A DNA stretch of 64,000 bases, from assembly GCF_009831455.1 (NCBI RefSeq), contig NZ_WOWO01000002.1, positions 62,001 through 126,000 of the forward strand, given 5' to 3'. Below, one piece after another: positions 1 to 8,914 of the stretch. How positions within the stretch are numbered: the stretch's first letter is position 1; each line of letters opens with the position of its first letter. The stretch is from Salinirussus salinus. GTDB lineage: Archaea; Halobacteriota; Halobacteria; Halobacteriales; Haloarculaceae. The notes under the pieces are model-generated. The model did no database searches and was not told the DNA's origin. It saw only the letters and a program-made list of their open reading frames with translations. A program made the translations under genes and the position numbers.

Positions 1-1176
1 TCGTTCGACCTCCTCGTCGGAGTAGCCGTGGGCAGCGAGCACGTCGTCGGTGCTCTCACCCAACTCCTGTGGCGGGACCCGGAGGCTCGTCGCCAGGTTC
101 CGGAAGTGGATCGGGTGGTCGATCACCTGGGCGTCCTGGCGCTCGTCGCGTTCGGCGGTCACCTTCAGCCCCCGCTGGGTGACGTGGTCGTCCTCCCAGA
201 CCGACTCCGTGTCGTGGATCGGGCCCGCCGGGACGCCAGCGTCGTGGAGGCGTCCGACCCACTCCTCGACCGTCGCCTCGGCGAGGGACTCCTCGAGCTC
301 GTCGCCGAGCTGGTCGGTGTGCTCGACGCGCCTGTCCCGGTGGTCGAAGCGCTCGTCGGTCAGCAGGTCCTCGCGACCCAGTTCCGCACAGAGTGCCTCC
401 CAGAGGCTGTCCGTGCTCGCCGCGATGACGAGCGAGCCGTCGGCGGCCTCGAAGACGCCGAAGGGGGCCGCGGAGGGGTGGTAGGTGCCGAAACGGGGGA
501 AGGGCTCGCCGGTGCCCCAGGTGTAGCCCGCCCGGGCACAGAGCCAGGAGATGGCGGCGTCGAACATCGGCACCTCGACCCACTCCCCCTCGATCTGTCC
601 GGTCTCGCGGGCGTACAGGGCGGCGAGAACGCTCTGGACGGTGTAGGTCGCCGCCGCGAGGTCGCCGCTGGGCAGCCCGGACCACAGCGGCGGCGTCTCC
701 TCGGTCCCGGTGATCGACATGATCCCGCTCATCGCCTGGACCACCATGTCCCAGGCGGGGACGTCCTCGTAGGGGCTGTCCCGGCCGAAGCCACTGATCG
801 AGCAGTAGACGACCTCCGGGTTGATTTCGCGGACATCCTCGTAGGACAGGCCGAAGTTCTCGACCCGGCCGGGTTTCATGCTCTCGACGAAGACGTCAGC
901 GTCCTCCAGCAGCGTGCGAGCGACCTCCTGGCCCTCCTCGGATTTGAGGTCGAGTGCGACGCTGTGTTTGTTCCGGTTGATGGTGTCGAAGTACTCGGGG
1001 TAGGGGCTGAACTCCCGGGCGCGGTCGCCCCGGCCGATGGCCTCGATCTTCACGACCTCGGCCCCGAGGTCGCCCAGAAGCATCGTGGCGAAGGGGCCGG
1101 CGATCACCTGCGTGAGGTCGACGACCGTGACGTCGGAGAGGGGGAGCTGCTCGGCTGTGGCGTTCGTCAGTGGCAT
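1..1176 (-). CDS. Class III (CaiB/BaiF) CoA-transferase, C-terminus cut by window edge
   Basis: Moves CoA between carboxylic acids; the family includes formyl-CoA:oxalate, carnitine and racemase members. Reading from ATG 1176 leftward gives about 390 residues with no stop before base 1, near full family length. Visible family marks are the N-terminal VVDLTQVIAGPFATM segment, the NRNKHS segment near residues 68-72, and a Gly-Asp pair at 171-172 where Asp172 matches the catalytic Asp169 of Oxalobacter formyl-CoA transferase. It lies 99 nt downstream of the formate dehydrogenase gene on the same strand, so a formyl-CoA or oxalate role is possible but is inference from position. Substrate is not decided by the sequence. 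Family call is firm. Confidence 0.9.
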   Translation of the reverse strand, partial: MPLTNATAEQLPLSDVTVVDLTQVIAGPFATMLLGDLGAEVVKIEAIGRGDRAREFSPYPEYFDTINRNKHSVALDLKSEEGQEVARTLLEDADVFVESMKPGRVENFGLSYEDVREINPEVVYCSISGFGRDSPYEDVPAWDMVVQAMSGIMSITGTEETPPLWSGLPSGDLAAATYTVQSVLAALYARETGQIEGEWVEVPMFDAAISWLCARAGYTWGTGEPFPRFGTYHPSAAPFGVFEAADGSLVIAASTDSLWEALCAELGREDLLTDERFDHRDRRVEHTDQLGDELEESLAEATVEEWVGRLHDAGVPAGPIHDTESVWEDDHVTQRGLKVTAERDERQDAQVIDHPIHFRNLATSLRVPPQELGESTDDVLAAHGYSDEEVER

Positions 1177-1275
1177 CTCCCCTGGGGTACCGCCCCCCGC
1201 GCCTTAGAGGTCGGGGTCCGGGCCGGCCCCGCGGTTCGCGCTGGCCCGGAACCGCTCGGCCGGTCGCGGCGGTGC

Positions 1276-3318
1276 TCACTCGACGGGCTCGACCCGGACG
1301 GCGCTGTGTTTGTACTCGGGGATCTTCGCCTCCGGGTCGAGCGCGTCGCCGGTCAGCGTGTTCACCAGCGGGTCCGCGTAGTGGAAGGTCATGAAGACGG
1401 TTCCCTCGCGGATGCCGGGGGTCACCTCGGCCTCGACGGTGACCGACCCGCGGTCGTTTGCGACCCGGACCTCGTCGCCGTCGGCGACCCCACGCGCGGC
1501 GGCGTCGTCGGGGTGGATCTGCAGGACGTCCTCGCCACGCATGCGCACGAGCGTCCCGGAGCGGCGGGTCAGCGCCCCGCTGTTGAAGTGCTGGAGCACG
1601 CGGCCGGTCGTGAGCACGAGGTCGCCGTCCGCCAGGTCGTCGGCCGGCGGGACGTGGTCGACCGGGACGAGCGGCGCGGTCGGCTCCCCGGCCGCGAACT
1701 CCTCCTCGTGGAGGACGTCCGTCCCCGACTCCGCGCCCTCGGGGAACGGCCACCGGCCGTAGCCGTCGCCGATGGACTCGTAGCTCAACCCCGCGTACAG
1801 CGGGCTCACGCCCGTCAGCTCCTCGAAGACTGCCTCCGGGCCGTCGTACCGGAACGCCTCCGGCCGGTCGGTGACGCGTGCCGCGACCGTCCGGAGGACC
1901 TCGAGGTCCCGGCGGGCCTCGCCCGGTGGCTCGGCGTTGGCGCGCATCCGCATCACGCGGCGGTCGGTGTTGGTTACCGTCCCCGACTTCTCGGCCCAGG
2001 CGCTGCCCGGGAGGACGACGTCGGCGAGTTCGGCGGTCTCGGTCTCGAAGAGGTCGAGCACGACGAGGAAGTCCAGGTCCGCGAAGGCCCTGGCGACCTC
2101 GGAGGCGTTGGGCTCGGTCACCGCGGGGTTCTCGCCGAAGACGAACGCGCCCCGTATCTCCTCGCCGAAGCGGTGGGTCAGCTCGACCTCCGTGAGGCCG
2201 GGCTCGGCGGGCGGCTCGACGCCCCAGGCGTCCGCGACCCGTCGGCGGGCGTCGGCGTCGGTGACCGGCTCGTAGCCCGGGAGCACCGAGGGTAAGGCTC
2301 CCACGTCGCCGGCGCCCTGGACGTTGTTCTGCCCGCGCAGCGGGTTGACGCCGGTGCCCGGCCGGCCGACGTTGCCCGTCAGCAACACGAGATTCAGCAG
2401 CGCGTGGACGTTGTCGGTCCCGCAGTGGTGCTGGCTCATGCCCATGCCCGTGAACGCCGCCGCCCGGTCGGCCGTGGCGAACGTGCGGGCGGCCTCCCGG
2501 AGGTCCGCAGGGTCGACCCCTGCCATCTCGGCGTTCGCGTCCACGTCCACGTCCGCGAGGTGGTCCCGGAGCGCGTCGACCCCCTCGGTCCGCTCGTCGA
2601 CGAACGCCCCGTCGACGAGGCCCTCCTCGAGGACGACCTTGCACATGGCGTTCAGCAGGGGGATGTCGTAGCCCGGGCGGACGGGGAGGTGCAGGTCCGC
2701 GGCGTCGGTCGTGTCGTTCGACCGGGGGTCGACGTGTATCAGGTCCGTCCCCTCCCTGACCGCCGGCAGCAGGTACGACCGGAAGATGATCGGGTGTTGT
2801 TCGGCGGGGTTGGCGCCGGTGACGAGATAACAGTCCGCCTCCGTCAGGTCCTCCAGGGTGTTGGTCATCGCGCCGACGCCGAAGCGGGCGGACATGGCGG
2901 CGACCGTCGAGGAGTGACAGAGTCGCGCGCAGTTGTCGACGTTGTTGGTCCCGAGGACGCGGGCGAGCTTCTGGAAGAGGTAGTTCTCCTCGTTGGTGCA
3001 GTTCGAGGAGGCGAAGAAGGCCAGCGCGTCGGCGCCGTGCTCGTCGACGATGTCGCGCATCGCCGTCTCGACGCGGCCGAGCGCCTCGCCCCAGGGAGCC
3101 GTCACGAGCGTCCCGCTCTCGCGGACCAGCGGCCGCCGCAGGCGGTCGTCGTGGTCGACGACCTCCCACGCGGCCGCGCCCTTCGGGCAGATCTCCCCGC
3201 GGGTGTTCACCGGCGCCTTCCAGCCCGTCGCGCGCCCGTCGCCGGCGTACTCGATACCACAGCCGACCCCACAGTACGGACAGACCGAGTGTCGTGGTTC
3301 GAAGCTACGTTCGCTCAT
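1276..3318 (-). CDS. fdhF: Molybdopterin oxidoreductase, formate dehydrogenase alpha subunit (FdhF type, Cys form)
   Basis: Predicted to oxidise formate to CO2 on a bis-MGD molybdenum or tungsten cofactor, probably in the cytoplasm because no Tat signal is seen. The 680-aa protein starts with a 4Fe-4S site (Cys13, Cys16, Cys20, Cys44). The motif around residues 127-136 (VDNCARLCHS) matches the E. coli FdhH segment that holds selenocysteine, with Cys134 in the Sec place followed by the catalytic-type His135; this favours formate dehydrogenase over nitrate reductase. The C-terminal molydop-binding domain is present. No beta, gamma or maturation genes are adjacent, so the electron acceptor is unknown. 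A 6-bp dyad lies 9 nt upstream of the start codon. Confidence 0.88.
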   Translation of the reverse strand: MSERSFEPRHSVCPYCGVGCGIEYAGDGRATGWKAPVNTRGEICPKGAAAWEVVDHDDRLRRPLVRESGTLVTAPWGEALGRVETAMRDIVDEHGADALAFFASSNCTNEENYLFQKLARVLGTNNVDNCARLCHSSTVAAMSARFGVGAMTNTLEDLTEADCYLVTGANPAEQHPIIFRSYLLPAVREGTDLIHVDPRSNDTTDAADLHLPVRPGYDIPLLNAMCKVVLEEGLVDGAFVDERTEGVDALRDHLADVDVDANAEMAGVDPADLREAARTFATADRAAAFTGMGMSQHHCGTDNVHALLNLVLLTGNVGRPGTGVNPLRGQNNVQGAGDVGALPSVLPGYEPVTDADARRRVADAWGVEPPAEPGLTEVELTHRFGEEIRGAFVFGENPAVTEPNASEVARAFADLDFLVVLDLFETETAELADVVLPGSAWAEKSGTVTNTDRRVMRMRANAEPPGEARRDLEVLRTVAARVTDRPEAFRYDGPEAVFEELTGVSPLYAGLSYESIGDGYGRWPFPEGAESGTDVLHEEEFAAGEPTAPLVPVDHVPPADDLADGDLVLTTGRVLQHFNSGALTRRSGTLVRMRGEDVLQIHPDDAAARGVADGDEVRVANDRGSVTVEAEVTPGIREGTVFMTFHYADPLVNTLTGDALDPEAKIPEYKHSAVRVEPVE

Positions 3319-3326
3319 ACTCTCAG

Positions 3327-3342
3327 TACGACGCGGGTCGTA
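3327..3342. promoter_or_regulatory. Inverted repeat upstream of formate dehydrogenase gene
   Basis: TACGAC and GTCGTA form a perfect 6-bp dyad with a 4-nt spacer, 9 nt upstream of the fdhF start. Position suits an operator or a 5' UTR hairpin. No regulator is identified nearby. Confidence 0.35.
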
Positions 3343-3525
3343 TCAGTGTGTAGGGTGAGTGCCACATCCGCGACATGCCGTCACACGGCGTGTTTTTATG
3401 TCGGGGGCGGCCCGCCTCGGCCGGGGCCCGGTCAGGCCGGTGAGCTGCCCCGGGCCCGGTCCGGCCGGTGGGCGGGCCGCCGTCGTGGCCCCGGGGTCTA
3501 TGTAGCCCGCCCGCCTCGTCCCGGC

Positions 3526-4218
3526 ATGGCAGACAGCTTCGACGCCGACCGCGTGGAGACGGTGATGTTCGACTCCTTCGGCACGCTCGTGGACACGACC
3601 TCCGCTTCGCGGGTGCTGGAGGACCTGGTCGAGGAGCCCGAGACCGTCGCGCGCCGGTGGCGCTCGAACGCGTTGACCTACTCGCTGGTCGCGAACGACC
3701 TCGACCGGTACGAGACCTACTTCGAGCTGCACCGGCTGGGGCTGCGCGACGCGCTGCTGGCGGAGGGCGTCGACCTCGACGACGACCGACTGCACGAGCT
3801 CACCATGGTGTATCACGACCTCGACCCGGTCGAGGGGGTCGCGGAGGGGATCAGGCGGCTCGCGGAGGCCGGCTACCGCCCCTCGGTCTGCTCGAACGGC
3901 AACCCCGAGATGCTCGAGGCGCTCGCGGAGTCTGCGGGCATCGCGGACAGCGTGGCGGAGCTGGTCAGCGCCCACGAGATCCGGCGGCTCAAACCCGCCC
4001 GCGAGCTCTACGAACACGCCGCCGCCCGGGTCGGTTCCCCACCCGGCCGGGTCGCCCACGTCACCGCCCACTGGGTCGACGTCCAGGGCGGGATGAACGC
4101 CGGGATGCAGGGTGTCCACCTCCGGCGGGAGGAGGGCGGCGAGTGGCCCTCCTTCGGCCCCGGCCCGACGCTCACCGTCGACTCCTTCGAGGAGCTGTGT
4201 GACCGGCTCGGGGCATGA
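3526..4218 (+). CDS. HAD-superfamily hydrolase, haloacid dehalogenase type II-like
   Basis: A 230-aa HAD phosphatase/dehalogenase-fold enzyme. Motif I is FDSFGTL with nucleophile Asp16; motif II is the Ser-Asn in VCSNGN (Ser123, Asn124); motif III is Lys156 in RRLKPA; motif IV is around Asp185 in the AHWVDVQGG stretch. The Ser-Asn after motif II and the HxxDxxG style of motif IV resemble L-2-haloacid dehalogenases more than phosphatases. The reading frame stays open far upstream, but ATG 3526 gives the first HAD-like residues and lies about 25 nt after a TATA-like stretch. It is divergent from fdhF. Substrate unknown. Confidence 0.85.
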   Translation: MADSFDADRVETVMFDSFGTLVDTTSASRVLEDLVEEPETVARRWRSNALTYSLVANDLDRYETYFELHRLGLRDALLAEGVDLDDDRLHELTMVYHDLDPVEGVAEGIRRLAEAGYRPSVCSNGNPEMLEALAESAGIADSVAELVSAHEIRRLKPARELYEHAAARVGSPPGRVAHVTAHWVDVQGGMNAGMQGVHLRREEGGEWPSFGPGPTLTVDSFEELCDRLGA

Positions 4219-4266
4219 GAGTTCACACCGGACCGGAGACCGCCACTCCGTGGCCGTGCGGGCCAA

Positions 4267-4274
4267 GCTATAAG
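4267..4274 (+). promoter_or_regulatory. TATA-like box for the PLP-enzyme gene at 4298
   Basis: The box ctataag is centred about 27 nt before ATG 4298, the spacing expected for a leaderless haloarchaeal transcript. It supports ATG 4298 over the GTG at 4289. Confidence 0.5.
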
Positions 4275-4297
4275 CGCCCGACCGGCGAGTGAGTGGC

Positions 4298-5422
4298 ATG
4301 GTCAACCCCACGTTCACCGACATGCGTCCGGAGCTCGGCCAGCCGGTCGAGGATCTGGAGACGCCGGTCGTCGTCGCCGACCTGGACGCCATGGAGCGCA
4401 ACCTCAAGCGCTTCCGCGAACTGGCCGACGAGCACGACGTGGCCGTCCGTTCGCACACCAAGGCCCACAAGACGCCGGCGGTCGCCCGCCGACAGGAGGA
4501 GGCCCTCGAGGGGGGCGTGCTCTGTCAGACGCTGAGCGAGGCGGAAGTGATGGCCCGGTACGGCATCGAGGACGTGCTGCTGGTCTGTCCGGTCGTCAGC
4601 GAGCCGAAACTCGACCGGCTGTGCTGGGTGGCCGACCACGTCGACCGCTTCGCGGTGCTGGCCGACGAGCCGGAACACGTCGCGAGGCTGGGGACCGCCG
4701 CCGGGCGCAACGACACGACGGTCGGGGTCGTCCTCGAGGTCGACGTCGGGCTGGGCCGCCTCGGTGTCGAACCCGGTAAGCCAGCGGTCGACGTCGCCGA
4801 GGCCGTCCGCGAGCAGCCCGGCCTTGCCTTCGACGGCATCCTCGGCCACGACGGTCACGTTCCCTACATCGCGTCCTCGGAGTCGGAACTCGAGGAGCTG
4901 TGCGCGGGCGTCGCTGCGGACCTCGAAGAAACAGTCGAGGCACTCGAAGGGGCCGGAATCGGGGTCGACCGCGTGACCAGCGGCGCGACCGCCACGGCCC
5001 CGCTGATGGCCGCCGAGGACGTCGTCACGGAACTGGACCCCGGCCGGTACATCTTCAACGACGCCGCACTGCTCGAGCAGGGGGCCGTGGACCGCGCGGA
5101 CTGCGGGGCGACGGTGGTGACGACGGTCATCGGGCGGCCGACCGGGGACCGCGCCATCGTCGACGCGGGGTCGAAGACCCTCTCCTACGTCGACGGCCCC
5201 GACCCCGTCCCGGTCGGACGCGACGACGTCTCCTTCTACCGGAAGTCCTCCGAACACGGGTTCGTCGACGTCAGCGAGGCCGACGTCGCGGTCGGCGACC
5301 GCCTGGAGTTCGTCGTGCCGAACCTCTGGGCGGTGGCCAACCTCCACGACACTCTCCCGGCGGTTCGGGACGGGCGCGTCGAGGAGGTCTGGCACGTCGA
5401 GGCCAGAGGCAAGGACACCTGA
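4298..5422 (+). CDS. PLP-dependent D-threonine aldolase/D-serine dehydratase-fold protein
   Basis: A fold-type III (alanine racemase-like) PLP enzyme of 374 aa. The N-terminal barrel begins with ETPVVVADLDAMERN, and the SHTKAHK segment carries Lys55, the predicted PLP lysine. The C-terminal domain keeps HGFVDV. In characterised family members a PNHxC or HxD motif binds Zn or Mn; here the matching place reads PNLWAVANLHD, so the usual His and Cys/Asp ligands are absent. The protein may be a metal-independent or altered member. A racemase or lyase acting on a D-amino acid is the best guess. The next gene converges from the other strand after 25 nt. Confidence 0.8.
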   Translation: MVNPTFTDMRPELGQPVEDLETPVVVADLDAMERNLKRFRELADEHDVAVRSHTKAHKTPAVARRQEEALEGGVLCQTLSEAEVMARYGIEDVLLVCPVVSEPKLDRLCWVADHVDRFAVLADEPEHVARLGTAAGRNDTTVGVVLEVDVGLGRLGVEPGKPAVDVAEAVREQPGLAFDGILGHDGHVPYIASSESELEELCAGVAADLEETVEALEGAGIGVDRVTSGATATAPLMAAEDVVTELDPGRYIFNDAALLEQGAVDRADCGATVVTTVIGRPTGDRAIVDAGSKTLSYVDGPDPVPVGRDDVSFYRKSSEHGFVDVSEADVAVGDRLEFVVPNLWAVANLHDTLPAVRDGRVEEVWHVEARGKDT

Positions 5423-5447
5423 GCGACCCGCGTCGAGGACCGGACGG

Positions 5448-6644
5448 CTACCTCCCGAACAGGTCCCGGACGTAGTCGTTGAGAAAGACGCCGTCGGGGT
5501 CGAGTGACTCCCGGACCGTCTGGAAGTCGTCCCAGCGGGGGTACAGCGACGCCAGGTCCGCGGCCGTTCGGTTGTGGTGTTTCCCCCAGTGAGGGCGCCC
5601 GCCGTAGGAGCGGAATATCTCCTCGGCGCGCTCGAAGAAGTCGGCGTAGGGTTTCTTGTGGTACTTGTGGATGGCGATGAAGACGGTGTCGCGGCCGTGG
5701 GCCGGGCTCAGCAGGATGTCATCGCCCCGGACGTAGCGGTATTCGACGGGGAAGGAGACGTCGTCGCGGCTGGCGACCAGGTCGCTGACCTCGCGCATCG
5801 CGGCGGGACCGTCCTCTGCGGGGACACCGTACTCCATCTCGTTGAACCGGATGTCACGGACGGAGGGGAAGACCTCGTGGCTCGGCCCGGTCTCGGTCTC
5901 CTCGACGGTCGCACCCGGGAGGTCGGGGCCGTGTTCCCGCCCGACCCGGTTGATCGTCTTCACCTTGGCGACGTCCTCGTCGGGATACCAGAAGAACTCC
6001 GCGTGGCGGTTTCGAGCGAGGAGGCCGTCGATCTGCTCCAGCGCGACCTCGAGGTCGACGGCCCGCTTGACCATCTCCACCTCGTAGGCCGGCAGCAGGT
6101 CCAGCGTCACCGCGGAGACGATCCCGAGCGCGCCCAGCGAGACCTGCCCCGCCCCGAACCGGTCGCCGTCGGCGGGCGAGAGGGTCAGGACCTCCCCGTC
6201 GGCGGTCACCAGCCGGAGTTCGGCGACCTGGGTCGCGAGGACGCCGAAGTCCGTTCCGGTGCCGTGCGTGCCGGTGGCCAGCGCGCCGGCGAGCCGCTGC
6301 TGGTCAATGTCGCCCATGTTCTCCATCGCCAGCCCTTCCTCGGCGAGGGCGGCGTTCATCTCCTCCAGACGCGTGCCCGCGCGAACCGTCGCGTACCCGC
6401 CCTCGCCGGCGTCCCCCGCCCCGTGGTCGACGGATTCGACGCCGGTCAGCCCCTCCATCGAGACGAGGATGTCGTCGGTCTCGCCCAGCCGTGTGAACGA
6501 GTGGCCCGCCCCCACTGCGCGGATGGTGTCTTCCGGCGCGTGTCGTTCGACGACCTCGACCAGCTCGGCCTCGGATTGCGGCTCGTAGACGTCCGTGGGC
6601 GCGGCCTCGACGCTTCCGGACCAGTTCTTCCAGTGCTCGCTCAT
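5448..6644 (-). CDS. FAD-linked oxidase, L-gulonolactone/D-arabinono-1,4-lactone oxidase family
   Basis: A 398-aa flavoprotein predicted to oxidise a sugar lactone or related polyol. The N-terminal FAD_binding_4 domain has GAGHSFT near residues 45-51, with His48 in the place of the flavin-linked histidine of aldonolactone oxidases. The C-terminal ALO domain has HWGKHHNR and ends with DPDGVFLNDYVRDL, typical of the family. ATG 6644 was chosen because residues upstream of it show no family similarity, although the frame remains open. It has a divergent promoter region shared with the 48-aa gene at 6787. No partner sugar-pathway genes are adjacent. Confidence 0.87.
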   Translation of the reverse strand: MSEHWKNWSGSVEAAPTDVYEPQSEAELVEVVERHAPEDTIRAVGAGHSFTRLGETDDILVSMEGLTGVESVDHGAGDAGEGGYATVRAGTRLEEMNAALAEEGLAMENMGDIDQQRLAGALATGTHGTGTDFGVLATQVAELRLVTADGEVLTLSPADGDRFGAGQVSLGALGIVSAVTLDLLPAYEVEMVKRAVDLEVALEQIDGLLARNRHAEFFWYPDEDVAKVKTINRVGREHGPDLPGATVEETETGPSHEVFPSVRDIRFNEMEYGVPAEDGPAAMREVSDLVASRDDVSFPVEYRYVRGDDILLSPAHGRDTVFIAIHKYHKKPYADFFERAEEIFRSYGGRPHWGKHHNRTAADLASLYPRWDDFQTVRESLDPDGVFLNDYVRDLFGR

Positions 6645-6786
6645 CCCCGGAGACGAGAACCACCAGCGTGAAAACGGTTGCCACGCCAGGCCCGCGAGCC
6701 GTCCACGTCGCGGCCGTGACACGGCCGGCAACTCGGTTCCCGCCACGACCGCGGCAGTAATCACCACAGCCCGCGTAGCAGGCTCC

Positions 6787-6933
6787 ATGCGCGACGAAGA
6801 AGAGATCCGCGAGCAGTACGAGTTCCTGAAAGCCGAACTGGAGAGCGACCAGATGCGCCACGAGAACATCCGACAGCTGTTCACCTACTACAAGCGCGCG
6901 CTCGGGTGGGTCCTCGAGGAGGAGTACATCTGA
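6787..6933 (+). CDS. Small conserved-looking haloarchaeal protein, 48 aa
   Basis: Function not recognised. The 48 residues are highly charged and predicted alpha-helical, beginning MRDEEEIREQYEFLKAE and ending in GWVLEEEYI. Codon use is strongly G/C-ending like the neighbours, the start is ATG, and the frame is clean to a TGA. It is divergent from the FAD oxidase gene with about 140 nt between the starts. The hydrophobic positions suggest a helical hairpin that may bind another protein. Called as a gene from its codon use and regular composition. Confidence 0.68.
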   Translation: MRDEEEIREQYEFLKAELESDQMRHENIRQLFTYYKRALGWVLEEEYI

Positions 6934-6985
6934 ACCCTCGGCGACAACCCCGTGCCGGGGTCGGGAGTCAACCTCGCCGTCGTCG

Positions 6986-7489
6986 CTAGACGTCCCGAAG
7001 CGTCGCGACCAGTTCGCGGTCCAGCGTGTTCTCGGGCAACCGGTCGACCCACTCGGCGGTCTCGATCCCCTCGCCGTCGAGGCCGGGCTGTGTCGCGACG
7101 TCGGTCGTCACGGGAGTCGCAGTGTAGGTGGCGAACCCGAACTGGGTCTCCCGGTTGCCGTGAACGGCAGTCTGTTCGGTCACCGCACACAGTTCGTCGA
7201 CGGAGACCCGGACGCCAGTCTCCTCGCGCACCTCGCGTCGCAGTGCCTCCTGGAGGCTCTCCCCGGGCTCGACGCCGCCGCCGGGGACCGACCACCGGTC
7301 GCGCTCCCGGATGAGGAGGACCCGCCCGTCGTCGTCGGTCACGACCGCGCCGACGCCCCACTCCAGCCCGTTCCGGACGCGCCGTTGCAGCCTGTCGAAG
7401 ACTTCGCGGTCGAGTGGTCGCGTCTGTTCCCGGTGGCGGACCCCGGCGTGTCGCTCCAAGAGCCCCTCGACCGTGGGTGCCGAAGCCAT
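6986..7489 (-). CDS. Nudix hydrolase
   Basis: A 167-aa Nudix protein that should hydrolyse a nucleoside diphosphate linked to another moiety. The Nudix box is clear: [14 protein letters not shown] followed by [10 protein letters not shown] (about residues 70-93), which binds the catalytic divalent metal. The first 40 or so residues form a charged helical extension before the core. ATG 7489 is preferred; an upstream in-frame ATG-less extension adds only non-conserved residues. It is divergent from the GNAT gene with 124 nt between. Substrate not predictable. Confidence 0.87.
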   Translation of the reverse strand: MASAPTVEGLLERHAGVRHREQTRPLDREVFDRLQRRVRNGLEWGVGAVVTDDDGRVLLIRERDRWSVPGGGVEPGESLQEALRREVREETGVRVSVDELCAVTEQTAVHGNRETQFGFATYTATPVTTDVATQPGLDGEGIETAEWVDRLPENTLDRELVATLRDV

Positions 7490-7613
7490 TGCCAGCCCCC
7501 ACCGGGCTGGCGGAAAAATAGCTACCGGAACCGTGTCGGGCCCCCCGGGGCCGGCGACGCGCACGGCCACACCGACACTTACCACCCCGGCGGGAGAAGA
7601 GGTCGCCACGAGG

Positions 7614-8147
7614 ATGTACGGGGGACACTTCCCGCCACAGGGACACGAGGAGATGCTCCGCTCGCCGCCGTTCGCCTTCGTCGACGGCGAGAACCGGGAG
7701 GTGGACGTCCGCGTCTACGGCCACGGACCCGTGGACGCGGAGTTCGAGGCGCTGGTGGAGATGTACCTCGATTTCGACCCGTCCTTTCGCACGCTCGGGA
7801 TCCCGCCGGTCGACGAACCCCGGGTCCGCGAGTGGCTCGAGACGATCCTCGAGGGGTACAGCACGGTCGCCTGGCACGACGACCGGGCCGTCGGCCACGC
7901 CGTGCTGGTCGAGGAGCCCGACGACGGCCACGAACTCGCTATCTTCCTCCACCAGGAGTACCACGGCGCCGGCATCGGAACGCAACTCCTCGAGGCGTTG
8001 CTCACCCACGGCCGCGAGCACGGCGTCGACCATGTCTGGCTGCTCGTCGAGGGGGACAACCGCCCGGCCGTGAACCTCTACAACGACGTCGGGTTCGTGG
8101 TCACCGACAGCTTCCAGGGCGACGTCGAGATGGCGCTGGCGATGTGA
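7614..8147 (+). CDS. GNAT-family N-acetyltransferase
   Basis: A 177-aa single-domain acetyltransferase using acetyl-CoA. The acetyl-CoA-binding motif A appears as [18 protein letters not shown] (R/Q-x-x-G-x-G type), followed by the [13 protein letters not shown] motif B region characteristic of GNAT folds. ATG 7614 is the first start that places residues before the fold; upstream codons belong to the antisense Nudix region and its promoter. Likely acceptor is an amine on a small molecule or protein N-terminus; not determinable here. Confidence 0.87.
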   Translation: MYGGHFPPQGHEEMLRSPPFAFVDGENREVDVRVYGHGPVDAEFEALVEMYLDFDPSFRTLGIPPVDEPRVREWLETILEGYSTVAWHDDRAVGHAVLVEEPDDGHELAIFLHQEYHGAGIGTQLLEALLTHGREHGVDHVWLLVEGDNRPAVNLYNDVGFVVTDSFQGDVEMALAM

Positions 8148-8249
8148 CGGCCGGCCGCGCGCCGTCACGGCGCAGCCGGCCTCTCCGGGGTCCACTCCGC
8201 CTCCGACCCGCACGTATCGGCAATCCAAACGTCACCGAGACGCTCGTAC

Positions 8250-8256
8250 GTTTATC
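8250..8256 (+). promoter_or_regulatory. TATA-like box for lipoprotein gene at 8282
   Basis: gtttatc lies about 29 nt before ATG 8282, consistent with leaderless transcription. Confidence 0.45.
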
Positions 8257-8281
8257 AATCGCCGTCGTGTCACTCGATGTG

Positions 8282-8914
8282 ATGTTACGTCGGGAACTTC
8301 TTCGGGCAACTGGGGGACTCGGCGCCGTGGCCGTTGCCGGCTGTAGCGGTGGGGCGGACGGCCCGGCCTTCGAGGAGGGCTTCGAGGACGGGCTGGGTGA
8401 CTGGGAGAGCGGGGCTGCCATCGGTCCGGAGGTCGAACTCGAGGACTTCGAGTGGGAGTTCGGCGTGTCCGGGGCCGAGGCGGCGTCCGGCGAGCGCTCG
8501 CTGCGGATCTGGAACGAGGGGGACCACGACGACGGCGTGACCTGGGGGGTGCATCCGGTCCCCGTCGAACCCGGGAGGGCCTACGAAGTCACGGTCACGG
8601 CCCGGTTCTGGAGCGAATCGGAGTCGTTCAACACCCTCCGGGATGCGGTGATGCGGCTCGGACCGCAACCCCCGGACGCCGAGGAAGATTTCCCGCAGCC
8701 GGGCGTGAATACGACCGCTCTCGGGGAAACACCCTACGGCGGACTCCGGGAACCCCTGTGGCTCGCCGACGGCTGGCGGGAGTACCGGTTCGTCTGGACG
8801 ACGCCCGAACTATCCACCGACACGCTCTACGTCGCGCTCGGCCACGCCGTGATCTGGGAAGGCGACGCGACCCACTACGTCGACGACATCAGCGTCGAGT
8901 TCGAGGAGCGGTGA
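8282..8914 (+). CDS. Predicted Tat lipoprotein with carbohydrate-binding-like fold
   Basis: A 210-aa secreted protein of unknown function. The N-terminus MLRRELLRATGGLGAVAVAG ends in a lipobox-like AVAGC and has a twin-Arg start, the usual haloarchaeal Tat-lipoprotein signal. The rest is one domain of mixed beta strands with the pattern FEEGFEDGLGDWESG near the start and YVDDISVEF at the end, as in jelly-roll carbohydrate-binding modules. It begins the group of lipoproteins between 8.3 and 13.4 kb. The fold call is from pattern only. Confidence 0.75.
   Translation: MLRRELLRATGGLGAVAVAGCSGGADGPAFEEGFEDGLGDWESGAAIGPEVELEDFEWEFGVSGAEAASGERSLRIWNEGDHDDGVTWGVHPVPVEPGRAYEVTVTARFWSESESFNTLRDAVMRLGPQPPDAEEDFPQPGVNTTALGETPYGGLREPLWLADGWREYRFVWTTPELSTDTLYVALGHAVIWEGDATHYVDDISVEFEER

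Noticed and set aside
28-2295. 755-codon open frame on the plus strand opposite the CoA-transferase and fdhF genes
   Set aside because: It is a shadow of GC-rich coding DNA; the opposite strand encodes clear enzyme families, and this frame shows low-complexity Arg/Val/Gly text.
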